From VFKU01 sp964620045 (GTDB taxonomy: Bacteria; Hydrogenedentota; Hydrogenedentia; Hydrogenedentales; GCA-2746185): a DNA stretch of 64,000 nt. This document shows, in pieces, positions 35,422-44,400 of the stretch. Within the stretch, counting starts at the first letter, position 1. Each line of letters begins with the position of its first letter. The stretch spans positions 62,001 through 126,000 of the forward strand of contig CAZUJL010000003.1 of assembly GCA_964620045.1 (NCBI GenBank), read 5' to 3'. The translations under genes were made by a program, and so were the position numbers. Under the pieces are notes generated by a model, which was not told the DNA's origin, did no database searches, and saw only the letters and a program-made list of their open reading frames with translations.

Positions 35422-36593
35422 CTACGAAAGGGCCTTTCGGAATGTTGTGTGCAGTGGCAGCGGTGTTGGTGAGCGGCGCGGCCTTCGGCGCGGATCTGGT
35501 TTCGGTTCCGGCTGAGAACGTGGAACACGTGAAGGTCTACTACGAGAAAGGCCGCTTCGGCGGATGGCCGGCGAACCACGGCGCGTGGAACTGGGGCGAC
35601 GAGATTCTGGTCGGGTTCACCGATGGCGTGTACAAGAATCTCAACGATCGCCACCACATCGATCGCGAGCAGCCGGAGAACCACTACCTCGCGCGCAGCA
35701 TGGACGGCGGCGTGACGTGGACGATCAGCGATCCCGGCAAGCAGGGCGATCTGCTCATCGGCGATGGCGGTTTTCTGCACGGCATTGTGCGCACGGACGT
35801 GAAAATTCCGGAGCTGCGCGACTGCCCGGGCGGCGTGCCGTTCACGGATCCGAATTTCGTGATGACCGTGCGCACGAACAACATCGACGCGGGCGAGTCG
35901 CGCTTCTGGTACTCCACCGATCGTGGCAAGGACTGGGAGGGGCCGTTCCGCCTGCCGAATTTCGGCTTTAAAGGTACCGCCGCGCGCACGGACTACATCG
36001 TCGAAGGCCCGAACCGCTGCACGCTGTTCCTCACTGCCGCCAAGAAAGACGGGGAGGAGGGTCGCCTGATTTGCGTGCGCACGCTGGACGGCGGCAAAAG
36101 TTGGAAACTTATTTCCCGGATCGGACCCGAGATGCCGGATGGTTTCGTCATCATGCCGGCCTCGGTGAAGCTGGATGAGGATTCGTACTACGTCACCGCG
36201 CGCGTGCACGAGGGCGATACGAAGCGCTGGATTTCCGCGTACCGCTCCGACGACGACGGCAAGACCTGGAAGGATATGCCGAATCCGGCGGACGATTGCG
36301 GCGTGGGGAATCCGCCCGCGCTGGTTCGCCTGCGCGACGGCCGCCTGTGCATTACCTACGGCTTCCGCGCGAAGCCGTTCAGCATGTACGCGCGCCTCAG
36401 CAGCGACGAAGGCAAAACCTGGGGCCCGATTTACGTGCTGCGCAACGACGGCCAGGCGACGGACATCGGCTACCCGCGCATCGTGCAGCGCGCGGACGGA
36501 AAAGTGGTGATTCTTTATTATTTCACCGACGCCGAGACCGGGCCGGAACGGTATATCGCGGCGACGATTTGGGATGTGCCGGGGAAAGTCTGA
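35418..36593 (+). CDS. Secreted sialidase-like (Asp-box) protein
   Basis: 391 residues from a GTG at 35418 that overlaps the DUF1501 stop as GTGA, so it is coupled to it; an ATG at 35442 is possible. Signal peptide about 1-25 (FGMLCAVAAVLVSGAAFGA). Five Asp-box-type motifs follow: SMDGGVTW, STDRGKDW, TLDGGKSW, SDDDGKTW and SSDEGKTW, indicating a six-bladed propeller of the exo-sialidase/BNR superfamily. The RTDYIVEGPNRC and IGYPRIVQRADGKVVILYYF segments match the planctomycete subfamily. It is probably a glycosidase or glycan-binding enzyme working with the preceding pair. It ends exactly where the AAAGGAC repeat array begins. Confidence 0.9.
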   Translation: MTTKGPFGMLCAVAAVLVSGAAFGADLVSVPAENVEHVKVYYEKGRFGGWPANHGAWNWGDEILVGFTDGVYKNLNDRHHIDREQPENHYLARSMDGGVTWTISDPGKQGDLLIGDGGFLHGIVRTDVKIPELRDCPGGVPFTDPNFVMTVRTNNIDAGESRFWYSTDRGKDWEGPFRLPNFGFKGTAARTDYIVEGPNRCTLFLTAAKKDGEEGRLICVRTLDGGKSWKLISRIGPEMPDGFVIMPASVKLDEDSYYVTARVHEGDTKRWISAYRSDDDGKTWKDMPNPADDCGVGNPPALVRLRDGRLCITYGFRAKPFSMYARLSSDEGKTWGPIYVLRNDGQATDIGYPRIVQRADGKVVILYYFTDAETGPERYIAATIWDVPGKV

Positions 36594-36646
36594 AAGGACG
36601 AAAAGGACCCAAAGGACCCAAAGGACAAAAAGGACAAAAAGGATTA
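36593..36646 (+). repeat. Left array: six 9-nt units AAAGGACNN
   Basis: Units start at 36593, 36602, 36611, 36620, 36629 and 36638, with the last two positions GA, CC, CC, AA, AA and the final unit AAAGGATTA. The first unit shares its first A with the stop codon of the sialidase-like gene. The period is exactly 9, and the core AAAGGA resembles a ribosome-binding sequence. Confidence 0.9.
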
Positions 36647-36670
36647 GGACCGATGTGTCCTAGTCTTTTT
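36637..36670. terminator. Rho-independent terminator built from the last repeat unit, usable on both strands
   Basis: AAAAGGATTAGGAC (36637-36650) pairs with GTCCTAGTCTTTTT (36657-36670) through a 14-bp stem with two G-T pairs and a 6-nt loop. It ends in a T-run. The reverse strand also ends its stem in CCTTTTT. It would stop the rightward DUF1501/sialidase operon and the leftward transcript of the S23-like gene. Confidence 0.75.
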
Positions 36671-36805
36671 GGTTACTGCGATTCCGCGCTGTTAGACGGG
36701 CACGGGTCATCGCTTCTCTTAGCCCGCCATCTTGTAGGAACGATTTTTCTAGCGAGCGAATCTGTTGATCCAGTAGATAAGTTGTCACTTTGATCAGCCC
36801 AACGA

Positions 36806-37225
36806 TCACATTGACGCAGATCGCGGGATCAGTGTGTTCGATTCCTTTTCTAAGGTCTCGTAATTTCCATTGCGGTCTTTGTTGAGCGTGCGCAACCGAC
36901 GCACGTAAGCGTGGTCTTTAGGCCACTCTTCGATGCCACGTCCTCGCGAAAAGTCTCGATAGTCAGTAATTAACTCTTCGAGACTTGCGCGCGCAACGTT
37001 TGTCAGCTTGATCTCCATCTCCTTAGAAGTGCCAGAAGCGGAACTTGCTTCCACAATATTTTGTTTCCCGGAACGCGCGGCCTGGATCATTTGATCGCAG
37101 GTCCGGTCGCGCTTTTCCAGGAAACGGTGACAGAAATAGACCGTGGCGTCATAGACGATTTCCGCCTTCCTATATGAAAGAAGGTCTTGGTATCCGCCGT
37201 GGGGCGGAATGAACCCGTCGGGCAT
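36806..37225 (-). CDS. S23/four-helix-bundle (23S rRNA intervening-sequence protein family)
   Basis: 139 residues, all helical, no signal. The family core is clear: QDLLSYRKAEIVYDATVYFC (13-32), then RTCDQMIQAARSGKQNIVEA (41-60), SGTSKEMEIKLTNVARASLE (64-83) and the ELITDYRDF helix. S23 proteins are encoded in 23S rRNA inserts, and relatives (Avd) serve diversity-generating retroelements. They form pentameric barrels and bind nucleic acid. No rRNA or reverse transcriptase is present here. The ATG at 37225 follows the last AAAGGA unit of the right array, which supplies the ribosome site. The gene lies 48 nt downstream of the PQQ dehydrogenase stop with no terminator between, so it is probably co-transcribed. 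Base composition is less GC-rich than that of the neighbours. Confidence 0.9.
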   Translation of the reverse strand: MPDGFIPPHGGYQDLLSYRKAEIVYDATVYFCHRFLEKRDRTCDQMIQAARSGKQNIVEASSASGTSKEMEIKLTNVARASLEELITDYRDFSRGRGIEEWPKDHAYVRRLRTLNKDRNGNYETLEKESNTLIPRSASM

Positions 37226-37226
37226 C

Positions 37227-37271
37227 CGATCCTTTGCGTCCTTTAGGTCCTTTAGGTCCTTTTTGTCCTTG
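37227..37271 (-). repeat. Right array: five 9-nt units AAAGGACNN on the minus strand
   Basis: Reading leftward from 37271: CAAGGACAA, AAAGGACCT, AAAGGACCT, AAAGGACGC, AAAGGATCG. It starts two bases after the PQQ dehydrogenase stop codon and ends one base before the S23-like start codon. It is the inverted counterpart of the array at 36593-36646. Confidence 0.9.
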
Positions 37272-37273
37272 CC

Positions 37274-39235
37274 TTACGGCAACGCGAACGCCAGCAACTC
37301 TCCCGGTTCGCTTTGTCCGCCGCCCGCGATCAGGATGTACTGTTTGCCGTCGTGGCTGCAGGTCATGGGCGAGCCGTGTAGATGGCGATCGACCGGAATG
37401 CTGGCGATCAGCTTGCCGGTGTTCTTGTCGTAGGCCTGCAACAGCGAGCCCTTGGCCGAGCGTTCCGGGTCGGTCTCGTCGACGTTTGCCGTGTGCGTGA
37501 TCACGAGCGTCTTGGTGATCAGCAGGCCACCCTCGGCGATGACTTCGCCGGGGAAGTAGCTGCCGAGCGGCCCGAGGTTCAGGTGCTTGATCGCCGGGTG
37601 GTTGCGCGGGCCGTCGCCAAACGGCACCTGCCACGCGATCTCGCCCTTGTTCAGGTCATACGCCGTGATGCGCTTGTACGGCGGCTTGAGCAGCGGCAGG
37701 CCCTGCGGTCCGCTCGGCTCGCTCATTTCGCCCATCGCGATCATGTACTTCAGGTTTGAGCGATTCTGGTCCGGCTGCATCAGGCTCATGTTCGACGCGA
37801 AGGTCTGCGACTGCACATAGAGCCAGCCGGTCTCGGGATCGATGGATGCGCCGGGCCAGTTCGCGCCGCCGCCCGCGCCGGGCAATTGCAGCAGGCCCTT
37901 CTTGCCGTCCGCGCCCGCGACGATATTCGGCGAGAAGATCGGCCCGAGGACATAATCGGCAACAATCTTCTTCGCTTCCGCGCGCAGCTCCGGCGTGAAG
38001 TCGATTAGGTCGTCTTCGGTGACGCCTTGGCGCTCGAACGGCGCCGGCTTCGTCGGGAACGGTTGCGTGGGGTACATCTTCTCGCCCGGCACGGTGGTGT
38101 TCGTATTCACCGGGCGTTCTTCGATCGGCCACACCGGCTCGCCGGTCGCGCGATCGAACACATACACGAAGCCCTGCTTCGACACCTGCGCCACGGCCTT
38201 GATCTTCTTGCCGTTCACGGTGATGTCGATCAGGTTCGGCGCGCAGGGGAAGTCGTAGTCCCAGATGCCGTGGTGCACGGCCTGGAAATGCCACACGCGC
38301 TCGCCGGTTTTCGCATTCAGGCAGAGCAGCGTCTCCGCGAACAGGTTCGCGCCGTGCCGGTGTCCGCCGTAATAGTCGCTCGTCGGCGTGCCGACCGGCA
38401 GATACACGTAACCGAGTTCATCGTCCGCGCTCATCAGCGACCACACGTTCGTGTTGCCCGTGTAGGTCCACGAATCGTCTTCCCACGTGTCGTTGCCGAA
38501 CTCGCCCGCTTGCGGGATCGTGTGGAAGATCCACTTCTGCGCACCGGAATACGCGTCATACCCGCGGATGAAGCCCGGCGGGTTTTCCTTCATCGTCGGG
38601 AAGTCCATGATGATCGAGCCGACGATGACCGTGTCGCCCACGACCACCGGGGGCTTGTTGTCGCCGATGTTGCGGCCGTTCACTTCGCGCCCGAGGTCCT
38701 TCAGCAAGTCCACCCAGCCGCCATCCGCGAAGTGCGGATCGGGCTGGCCGGTCTTGGCATCGACGGACACCAACTGGCGTCCGCCGGTGGAAATGAACAC
38801 GCGCTCAATTTTTCCGTCGGTCCAGTATTCGACGCCACGGTGCTGGAACATGCCATGCGTCACCGGCCCGCGCTTGTACGATTCTGGATCGTGTACCCAC
38901 AGCGTCTCGCCGGAGGCGACATCGATCGCGGCGATCTGCGACATGCCCGTCGCCATGTATGCGATGCCGTCGACAACGAGCGGCGTCGCGCGCAGGTGGT
39001 AGGGGCGGAACTGCGACTTGCTCTCGACATCCTTGTCGACCGTGGCCCAGCGCCAGGCGACTTTCAGGTTCTTAAAGTTGTCGGCGTTGATCTGATCGAG
39101 CGGCGCGTAGCGCGAGGAGCCCTGATCGCCGGAGTAACTCGTCCAGTTTCCGTCCTTCGCGCCGTACTGCGCGCTCGCAGACAGGGAAAGCGTGACAACG
39201 GCACACACTACGGCCCACAGGAATCGTCGTTGCAT
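37274..39235 (-). CDS. Secreted PQQ-dependent dehydrogenase, eight-bladed propeller
   Basis: 653 residues, ATG at 39235 preceded by GAGGG. Signal peptide about 1-22 (LWAVVCAVVTLSLSASA). The quinoprotein propeller has repeated W-motif blades (LKVAWRWATVDKD, IAAIDVASGETLWVHDP, TGERVWHFQAVHHGIWDYDF, KGEIAWQVPFGDG). The C-terminal blade AYDKNTGKLIASIPVDRHLH with SPMTCSHDGKQYILIAGGG completes the fold. The group oxidises sugars or alcohols in the periplasm with PQQ, and no haem motif is present. It is a tandem paralogue of the next gene, with an identical promoter arrangement. Confidence 0.93.
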   Translation of the reverse strand: MQRRFLWAVVCAVVTLSLSASAQYGAKDGNWTSYSGDQGSSRYAPLDQINADNFKNLKVAWRWATVDKDVESKSQFRPYHLRATPLVVDGIAYMATGMSQIAAIDVASGETLWVHDPESYKRGPVTHGMFQHRGVEYWTDGKIERVFISTGGRQLVSVDAKTGQPDPHFADGGWVDLLKDLGREVNGRNIGDNKPPVVVGDTVIVGSIIMDFPTMKENPPGFIRGYDAYSGAQKWIFHTIPQAGEFGNDTWEDDSWTYTGNTNVWSLMSADDELGYVYLPVGTPTSDYYGGHRHGANLFAETLLCLNAKTGERVWHFQAVHHGIWDYDFPCAPNLIDITVNGKKIKAVAQVSKQGFVYVFDRATGEPVWPIEERPVNTNTTVPGEKMYPTQPFPTKPAPFERQGVTEDDLIDFTPELRAEAKKIVADYVLGPIFSPNIVAGADGKKGLLQLPGAGGGANWPGASIDPETGWLYVQSQTFASNMSLMQPDQNRSNLKYMIAMGEMSEPSGPQGLPLLKPPYKRITAYDLNKGEIAWQVPFGDGPRNHPAIKHLNLGPLGSYFPGEVIAEGGLLITKTLVITHTANVDETDPERSAKGSLLQAYDKNTGKLIASIPVDRHLHGSPMTCSHDGKQYILIAGGGQSEPGELLAFALP

Positions 39236-39265
39236 GGTCAGCCCTCGGTTTAGAACTATTCTCGT

Positions 39266-39294
39266 AACCTATCACCGAGGGTGGGGCCGGTCAA
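39266..39294 (-). promoter_or_regulatory. Promoter of the first PQQ dehydrogenase
   Basis: Minus strand TTGACC (39294-39289), 17 nt, TAGGTT (39271-39266). The whole block, including the spacer, is nearly identical to the block upstream of the second paralogue, and the distance from the -10 to the start codon is exactly 30 nt in both. Confidence 0.65.
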
Positions 39295-39329
39295 GACAGT
39301 GGGAACATTCCGCTTTTCTTTTCCGCTCG

Positions 39330-41300
39330 CTATGGTGTGTCCGGCAGGGCGAAGGCCAGCAATTCGGCCGGTTCCTCTGCACCGCCGCCGGTGACGAGGA
39401 TGTACTGCTTGCCATTGCGTGAGGCAGTCATGGGCGAGCCGTGGAGGTGCCTGTCGACTTTGATGCTGGCGATGAGCCGGCCCGTTTTCTTGTCGAAGGC
39501 TTGCAGGAAGGAGCCCTGGGCGACACTCGCCGTCTAGGTGTCATCTACGTCGGCGTTGATCGTAATCAGCAGTTTTTTTGTGAGTAAGATCCCGCCTTCG
39601 GCGATGCGGCGATCGACGGCCAGCGTCCCCAGTGGACCGAGCTCTAAATGCTTGATCGCCGGGTTGTTTCGCGGTCCGTCGCCAAAGGGGATCTGCCAGG
39701 CGATCTCGCCCGTGTTCAGGTTGTATGCCGTCATGCGGCGATACGGCGGTTTCACCAACGGCAACCCGTGCGGACCGGATGGGAGATCTACGTCATACAA
39801 CGCGAATATGTAGCGCAAATTCGAGCGGTTTGGGTCGGGTTGAAGCAGGGCCGAACTCATCGGTGCGGTTTGCGATTGGAGGTAGAGCCAGCCGGTTTCG
39901 GGGTCCACGGAGGCGCCGCTGACGTTGGCACCGCCGCCTGGGCCGGGGAGCTGAATGAGCCCTTTCTTGCCGTTCTCACCCATGATGATATTCGGCGAGA
40001 ACATTGGGCCGAGGACATAGTCGCTCGCGATTTTTTTGGCTTCCTCATGAATCTCTGGCGTGAAATCGCACAGGTCGCTCTCGGAAATACCCTGCCGTTC
40101 GAAAGGCGGTGGATTGGTGGGGAAGGGTTGCGTGTGCGAGAGCTGTTCGCCCGGCACCGTGCTGTGCCAGTTGACCTTGCGTTCCTCGATCGGCCACACG
40201 GGTTTTCCGGTGACGCGATCGAAGACATAGAGGAAGCCTTGTTTGGAGGCCTGCGCGACCGCCTTGATCGTTTTGCCATCGACCGTAATGTCGATGAGAT
40301 TCGGGGCGCAGGGGAAATCGTAGTCCCAGATGTCGTGGTGCACGGCCTGGAAATGCCACACGCGCTCGCCGGTTTTCGCGTTGAGACACACGAGGCTGTC
40401 GCTGAAGAGGCCGTCGCCCGGGCGGTGGCCGCCGTAGTAGTCGCTGGTGGCGGAACCGAACGGAAGGTAGACATAGCCCAGTTCGTCATCTGCCGTCATC
40501 GGCGGCCAGGCGTTGGTGTTGCCGGTGTATTCAGCGGAACCGTTCTCCCACGTGTCGTAGCCGAACTCGCCCTTCTGCGGGATGCTGTTGAAACGCCACT
40601 TGAACGCGCCGGTACGCACGTCGTAAGCGCGGATATGGCCGGGGGGCGCCTCTTTTATCATGGGGTAGTCCATGATGATCGATCCCACGATGACCGTATC
40701 GCCGACGACGATGGGCGGCTTGTTGTCGCCGATGGAGCCCGGCCTCACCGGCCGGCCGAGGTCCTGAAGAAGGTCGATGGGCTGTCCGTCGTTAAAATTC
40801 GGATCGGGAATGCCGGTTTTCGCATCGACCGAAACGAGTTGGCGGCCGCCGGTGGAAATGAGGATTCGCTCCTCCTTGCCGTCGGTCCAGTATTCGACGC
40901 CGCGGTGCTGGACCATCCCGTGCACCACGGGTCCGCGTTCGTAGCTCCGGGGATCGTGGACCCAGAGTGTCTCGCCGGAGACGAGGTCGACTGCGGCAAT
41001 CTGCGAGAGGCTGGTGGAGAGGTAGGCAACCCCGTCGACAACGATGGGCGTGGCGCGAAAGTAAAACGGCTCTAATGGGGACTTGCCTTCGAGGGCCTTG
41101 TCGGCCGATTCCCAGCGCCAGACAATTTTTAGGTCTTCGAAATTTTCGGCGTCGATTTGGCCGAGGGGCGAATACTTCGATGATCGGTGATCGTTGGCGA
41201 AGTGCCGCCAGTCGGTGTCCGGCACGGACTGTTGCGCGTCGGCCGGAGTGTGGACGAAAGCAAGCGCGAATGTGGCAATGGCGAAAACGAAACTACGCAC
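39330..41300 (-). pseudogene. PQQ-dependent dehydrogenase split by an in-frame TAG near its C-terminus
   Basis: The frame from the GTG at 41300 runs 588 codons to a TAG at 39536-39534. It then continues without a frameshift for 67 more sense codons to a TAG at 39332-39330. The part after the stop (GSFLQAFDKKTGRLIASIKV, then DRHLHGSPMTASRNGKQYIL) matches the final propeller blade of the paralogue almost residue for residue. Without read-through the last blade is lost. The GTG at 41300 is preferred over one at 41321 because the promoter-to-start distance then equals the paralogue's. It starts a signal peptide (MRSFVFAIATFALAFVHTPADA). A sequencing error, a recent null mutation or stop read-through are all possible. 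Confidence 0.8.
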
Positions 41301-41330
41301 GGTGGGCCCACAAGTTTTCACTGGTCGCGT

Positions 41331-41359
41331 AACCTATCACCGGGGGTGGAGCCGGTCAA
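41331..41359 (-). promoter_or_regulatory. Promoter of the second PQQ dehydrogenase
   Basis: Minus strand TTGACC (41359-41354), 17 nt, TAGGTT (41336-41331), conserved with the copy at 39266-39294. The leader to the GTG at 41300 is about 24 nt. Confidence 0.65.
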
Positions 41360-41400
41360 GATGACGCGTTTGGCGCCGGGTCGCTGGCACCGCGCGCAGG

Positions 41401-44400
41401 CTATTCGGTTGCGCGGTTTTTCACGCGCCACGCGCTGACCGCGTCACCCAGCGACTGGCCCGGCTGTTGGTCGAGTTCGCCCGGCGGGATGCTGTCATAA
41501 ATATGAATGTTGCCTTCGACCGTCGCCACCGCGATGCGGTTCCCGCTGGGGCTCCACGCGGCCATCGTGATGTTTTCCTTCTCGTACTCGATGCTGACCA
41601 GCTCGTTGCCGAGCAAATCCCACACACGAAGGGAACTGTCGAAGCTTATGGTGAAAAGGCGGTTGCCGTCGGGGGAAAAACGCGCGTCTGTCACGAACGC
41701 AGTGTGCCCCGTGAACCTCGCGCGCAATTCATAGGTGTTCGCATCCCATAGCGACGCCGTACCATCGGTGGACGCCATCAGGAGATTGTTGCCGCGCGGG
41801 TCGAATCGCATAGTCATGGTGGCTCCCTTATTGGCGCGCCACTCATGCACTTTCTCGCCCGTACCGCAGTTATATACTGCGACCATGCCGCTCTCCGATG
41901 CCACAAAGACATGTTTGGAGTCCGGGCTGAACGTCACAGAAACGATATTTCCGGCCGGTGTCTCCGCACGAACGCGAAGCGCACCCGTGTCCGTGTCCCA
42001 AACATAGGCGATCGGATATTGTCCAAAAGCGTAGACCAGTTTTCCGTCGGGGCTATACCCCTCGCCATAGTTCCAGACATTGCCCTTTTCAGTCAGGCGC
42101 TGACGTGCCACCAGTGATTTGGCATCCACCGTGATCACGCCTGTGGGCTGGTCTGCCACAACGAACTCGGAACCATCGGAAGTAAACGACGCATTGGTTC
42201 GAGAAGGCAGAATGATGCGAATGAGCGGGGCTCTCGTTCCGCCGGCATAATTCCCGCTCACTCCTGTCGGCGAGATATACAACTGCTTACCCGTCTGTGC
42301 GTCCCATAACGCGAAGATGCCGTCATACCCGTGTGTCAGCCAACGCGATCCATCCGGCGACACGGAAAACAACGTAATGCCCTCATTGTGTGCTTTCAGC
42401 GTCGAAATAACCTTGTTGTGGTTGAGATCAAGTACGCGAATAATCCCGTCATACCCCGCCGCCCCAAGTCGATCATCGGAATCGAGGAAATTCAGAAGGC
42501 TGACACCGTCCACATACTGAAACGGATTTTCCTGCATCGTGTTGTCGGTTTTTTCGGGTGCGAAGATGGCAACGATGCCGCGATTCGTGGCGATTCCGAT
42601 CATGCGGCCGTCGGGCGAGAATTGCGGGCCGCCAAAATCAGGAGGATCCGGCAAGTTAATGGTCACCGGCACCGCTGCGGAATCTTCCGGAAACAACACG
42701 CGAAGGACATTTGAATTCGTGGATACCACGGCGACGGTGCCGTCGGGACTGAGCTTGACACCATAAGGCTCGAAACCAAGGCCATCGATCCAAGGCGGCC
42801 CCAAGGGCTTTCCGCTGGAAATATCTGCAACTAAGTAGGCCTTTTGAACGGGATCAAAATACGCAATGCGATGTCCATTCGTGGAGATATCACACGGAAT
42901 GAATCCAGCGGGGACTTCCATCGCAATAGTTCGGATTGTATTGCCGGAACGTATATCCACGACGTCCACGCCGGTGTGATCCGTGGCGAGGTATACCTGT
43001 GAGGCATTCTCCGGGAAGCCGATGCACTCGGCAACCATCCAGCTGCCGGCGGAGTATGACGGGGGCAACTGCCGATTCCAAAGAATACGATCGGTCCGCC
43101 AGTCCCACGCGATGATCCGCTGCGACGCATCCCTGGCGACGACGACGGAACCGTCGCGGCTGAAATAGGGAATGCCGAGGAAAGACTCCCCGAGCCCGTG
43201 CAGCCCCGCGACGAGTTCATCTTTTGCCACGTCGATTATTTTGATTTCCAAGTTGCTCTGCAGTGCGATCCACCGCGAGTCGAAGTCCGGCTGAAACTGG
43301 ATCAAGGAAGTGAAGTTGTCAACCGCACCGCTCGTCGTTATTTTGGCGAAGGTCTTGGCATCCCACCATAAAAGTCCATCGGATCCGCCGCGCGTTGCAA
43401 TGCGCGAACCATCGGGGAGGAAACGGAGCGCGACAAAATTGCTGTCGTGTCCGCTGAGCCGTGCAACGAGTTGAGGTGTTGCCTTGCTCCAATATTCGGC
43501 GGAGCTGCGAGCGCTAACAGGTGCTGCAACAGATACCGTCTCAAATTTTTCCGGAAATGCCTTGTTGACGAGGTACCCCCATTCCCAATCGCGGCGTTCT
43601 GCTGGCAACCTTGCGAGACGTTCGCGGGTTTCGGTGTCGCTGTCGGTGGTAAGCGCTTTGTCGGCGGCATTGATCGCGACGACATAGGCGTTGTGCTCGG
43701 CCTGATCGCGCAGGGAGGCTTCTGCCGCGCGTGCGGCATTCGCTTCGTCGCGGGCGGTGTCTGCTTCCACACGTAACTGGCGTTCGCTCGTGGCGTACTC
43801 GGCCTGTGTGTTCGCGCGCTGGTTTTCGCGATAGGCGAAAGCCGCGACGACAATCGTCAGCACGGCGCCGGCAATGGTGACCGCGGTGAATTGCTGACGC
43901 CGGCGATGCGCCTTTTCCATGGCCACCCGCAGCCGCGCTTCTGCTTCCAGTTCTGTGCGGCGCTTGTCCAGAGAGCGCAGACGCGTGGCGAGATCGGCTG
44001 CTCCAGGCAAGCGTCGCTCGGGATTGCCGTCCACACAGGCGGCGATGTCCTGCACAAGCAGCGGATCCGCGACGTCGCGTTCCCAACCGGGCGCGAGCGC
44101 GTGGCCGAAATCGCCGACGACCATCTGGTACAGCACTATGCCGAGCGCGTAGACGTCGGACAGGGTCGTCGCTGCTTTGCCTTCGATGAGTTCGGGCGCC
44201 ATGTAGAGTCGCGTGCCGGCGCCTGAGGACGGCGTGCTCGAGCTGATCAGCGTTTCCGTGAGTCCGGCCGACGTAATTCCGCGCGCGGCGAGCGCGGTGG
44301 GATCCATAATCAGCCCGATGCCGAAATCGGTCAGGCTGACGCGGGGCTCCTTCTTGCCCGCAACGTTTGAGACGAGAATGTTGCCCGGTTTCAGGTCCTT

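Larger units (their letters stand above)
36593..37271. mobile_element. Candidate insert: S23-type gene between inverted arrays of a 9-nt repeat
   Basis: The segment lies exactly between the stop codons of two convergent genes (TGA ending at 36593, TAA at 37276-37274). Its ends are inverted arrays of the 9-nt unit AAAGGACNN, six units pointing in at the left and five at the right. One gene, on the minus strand, fills the interior. The arms are complementary, so a transcript through the whole segment could close into a long stem around the coding part, as in 23S rRNA intervening sequences that carry S23 genes. No transposase is present and no target duplication is proven, so mobility is inferred. 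Confidence 0.45.

Noticed and set aside
36593..36646. CRISPR array
   Set aside because: The repeats are 9 nt with no spacers and there are no cas genes nearby.
36653..36793. Small open frame starting after the left AAAGGAC array on the plus strand
   Set aside because: It overlaps the terminator hairpin, has no family motif and probably reflects the chance ATG in the loop.
36806..37225. Diversity-generating retroelement with an Avd protein
   Set aside because: The protein family is related to Avd, but no reverse transcriptase, template repeat or variable-repeat target is present in the window.
36593..37271. 23S rRNA gene carrying an intervening sequence
   Set aside because: The flanks are protein-coding genes with clear domains and no rRNA sequence is present.
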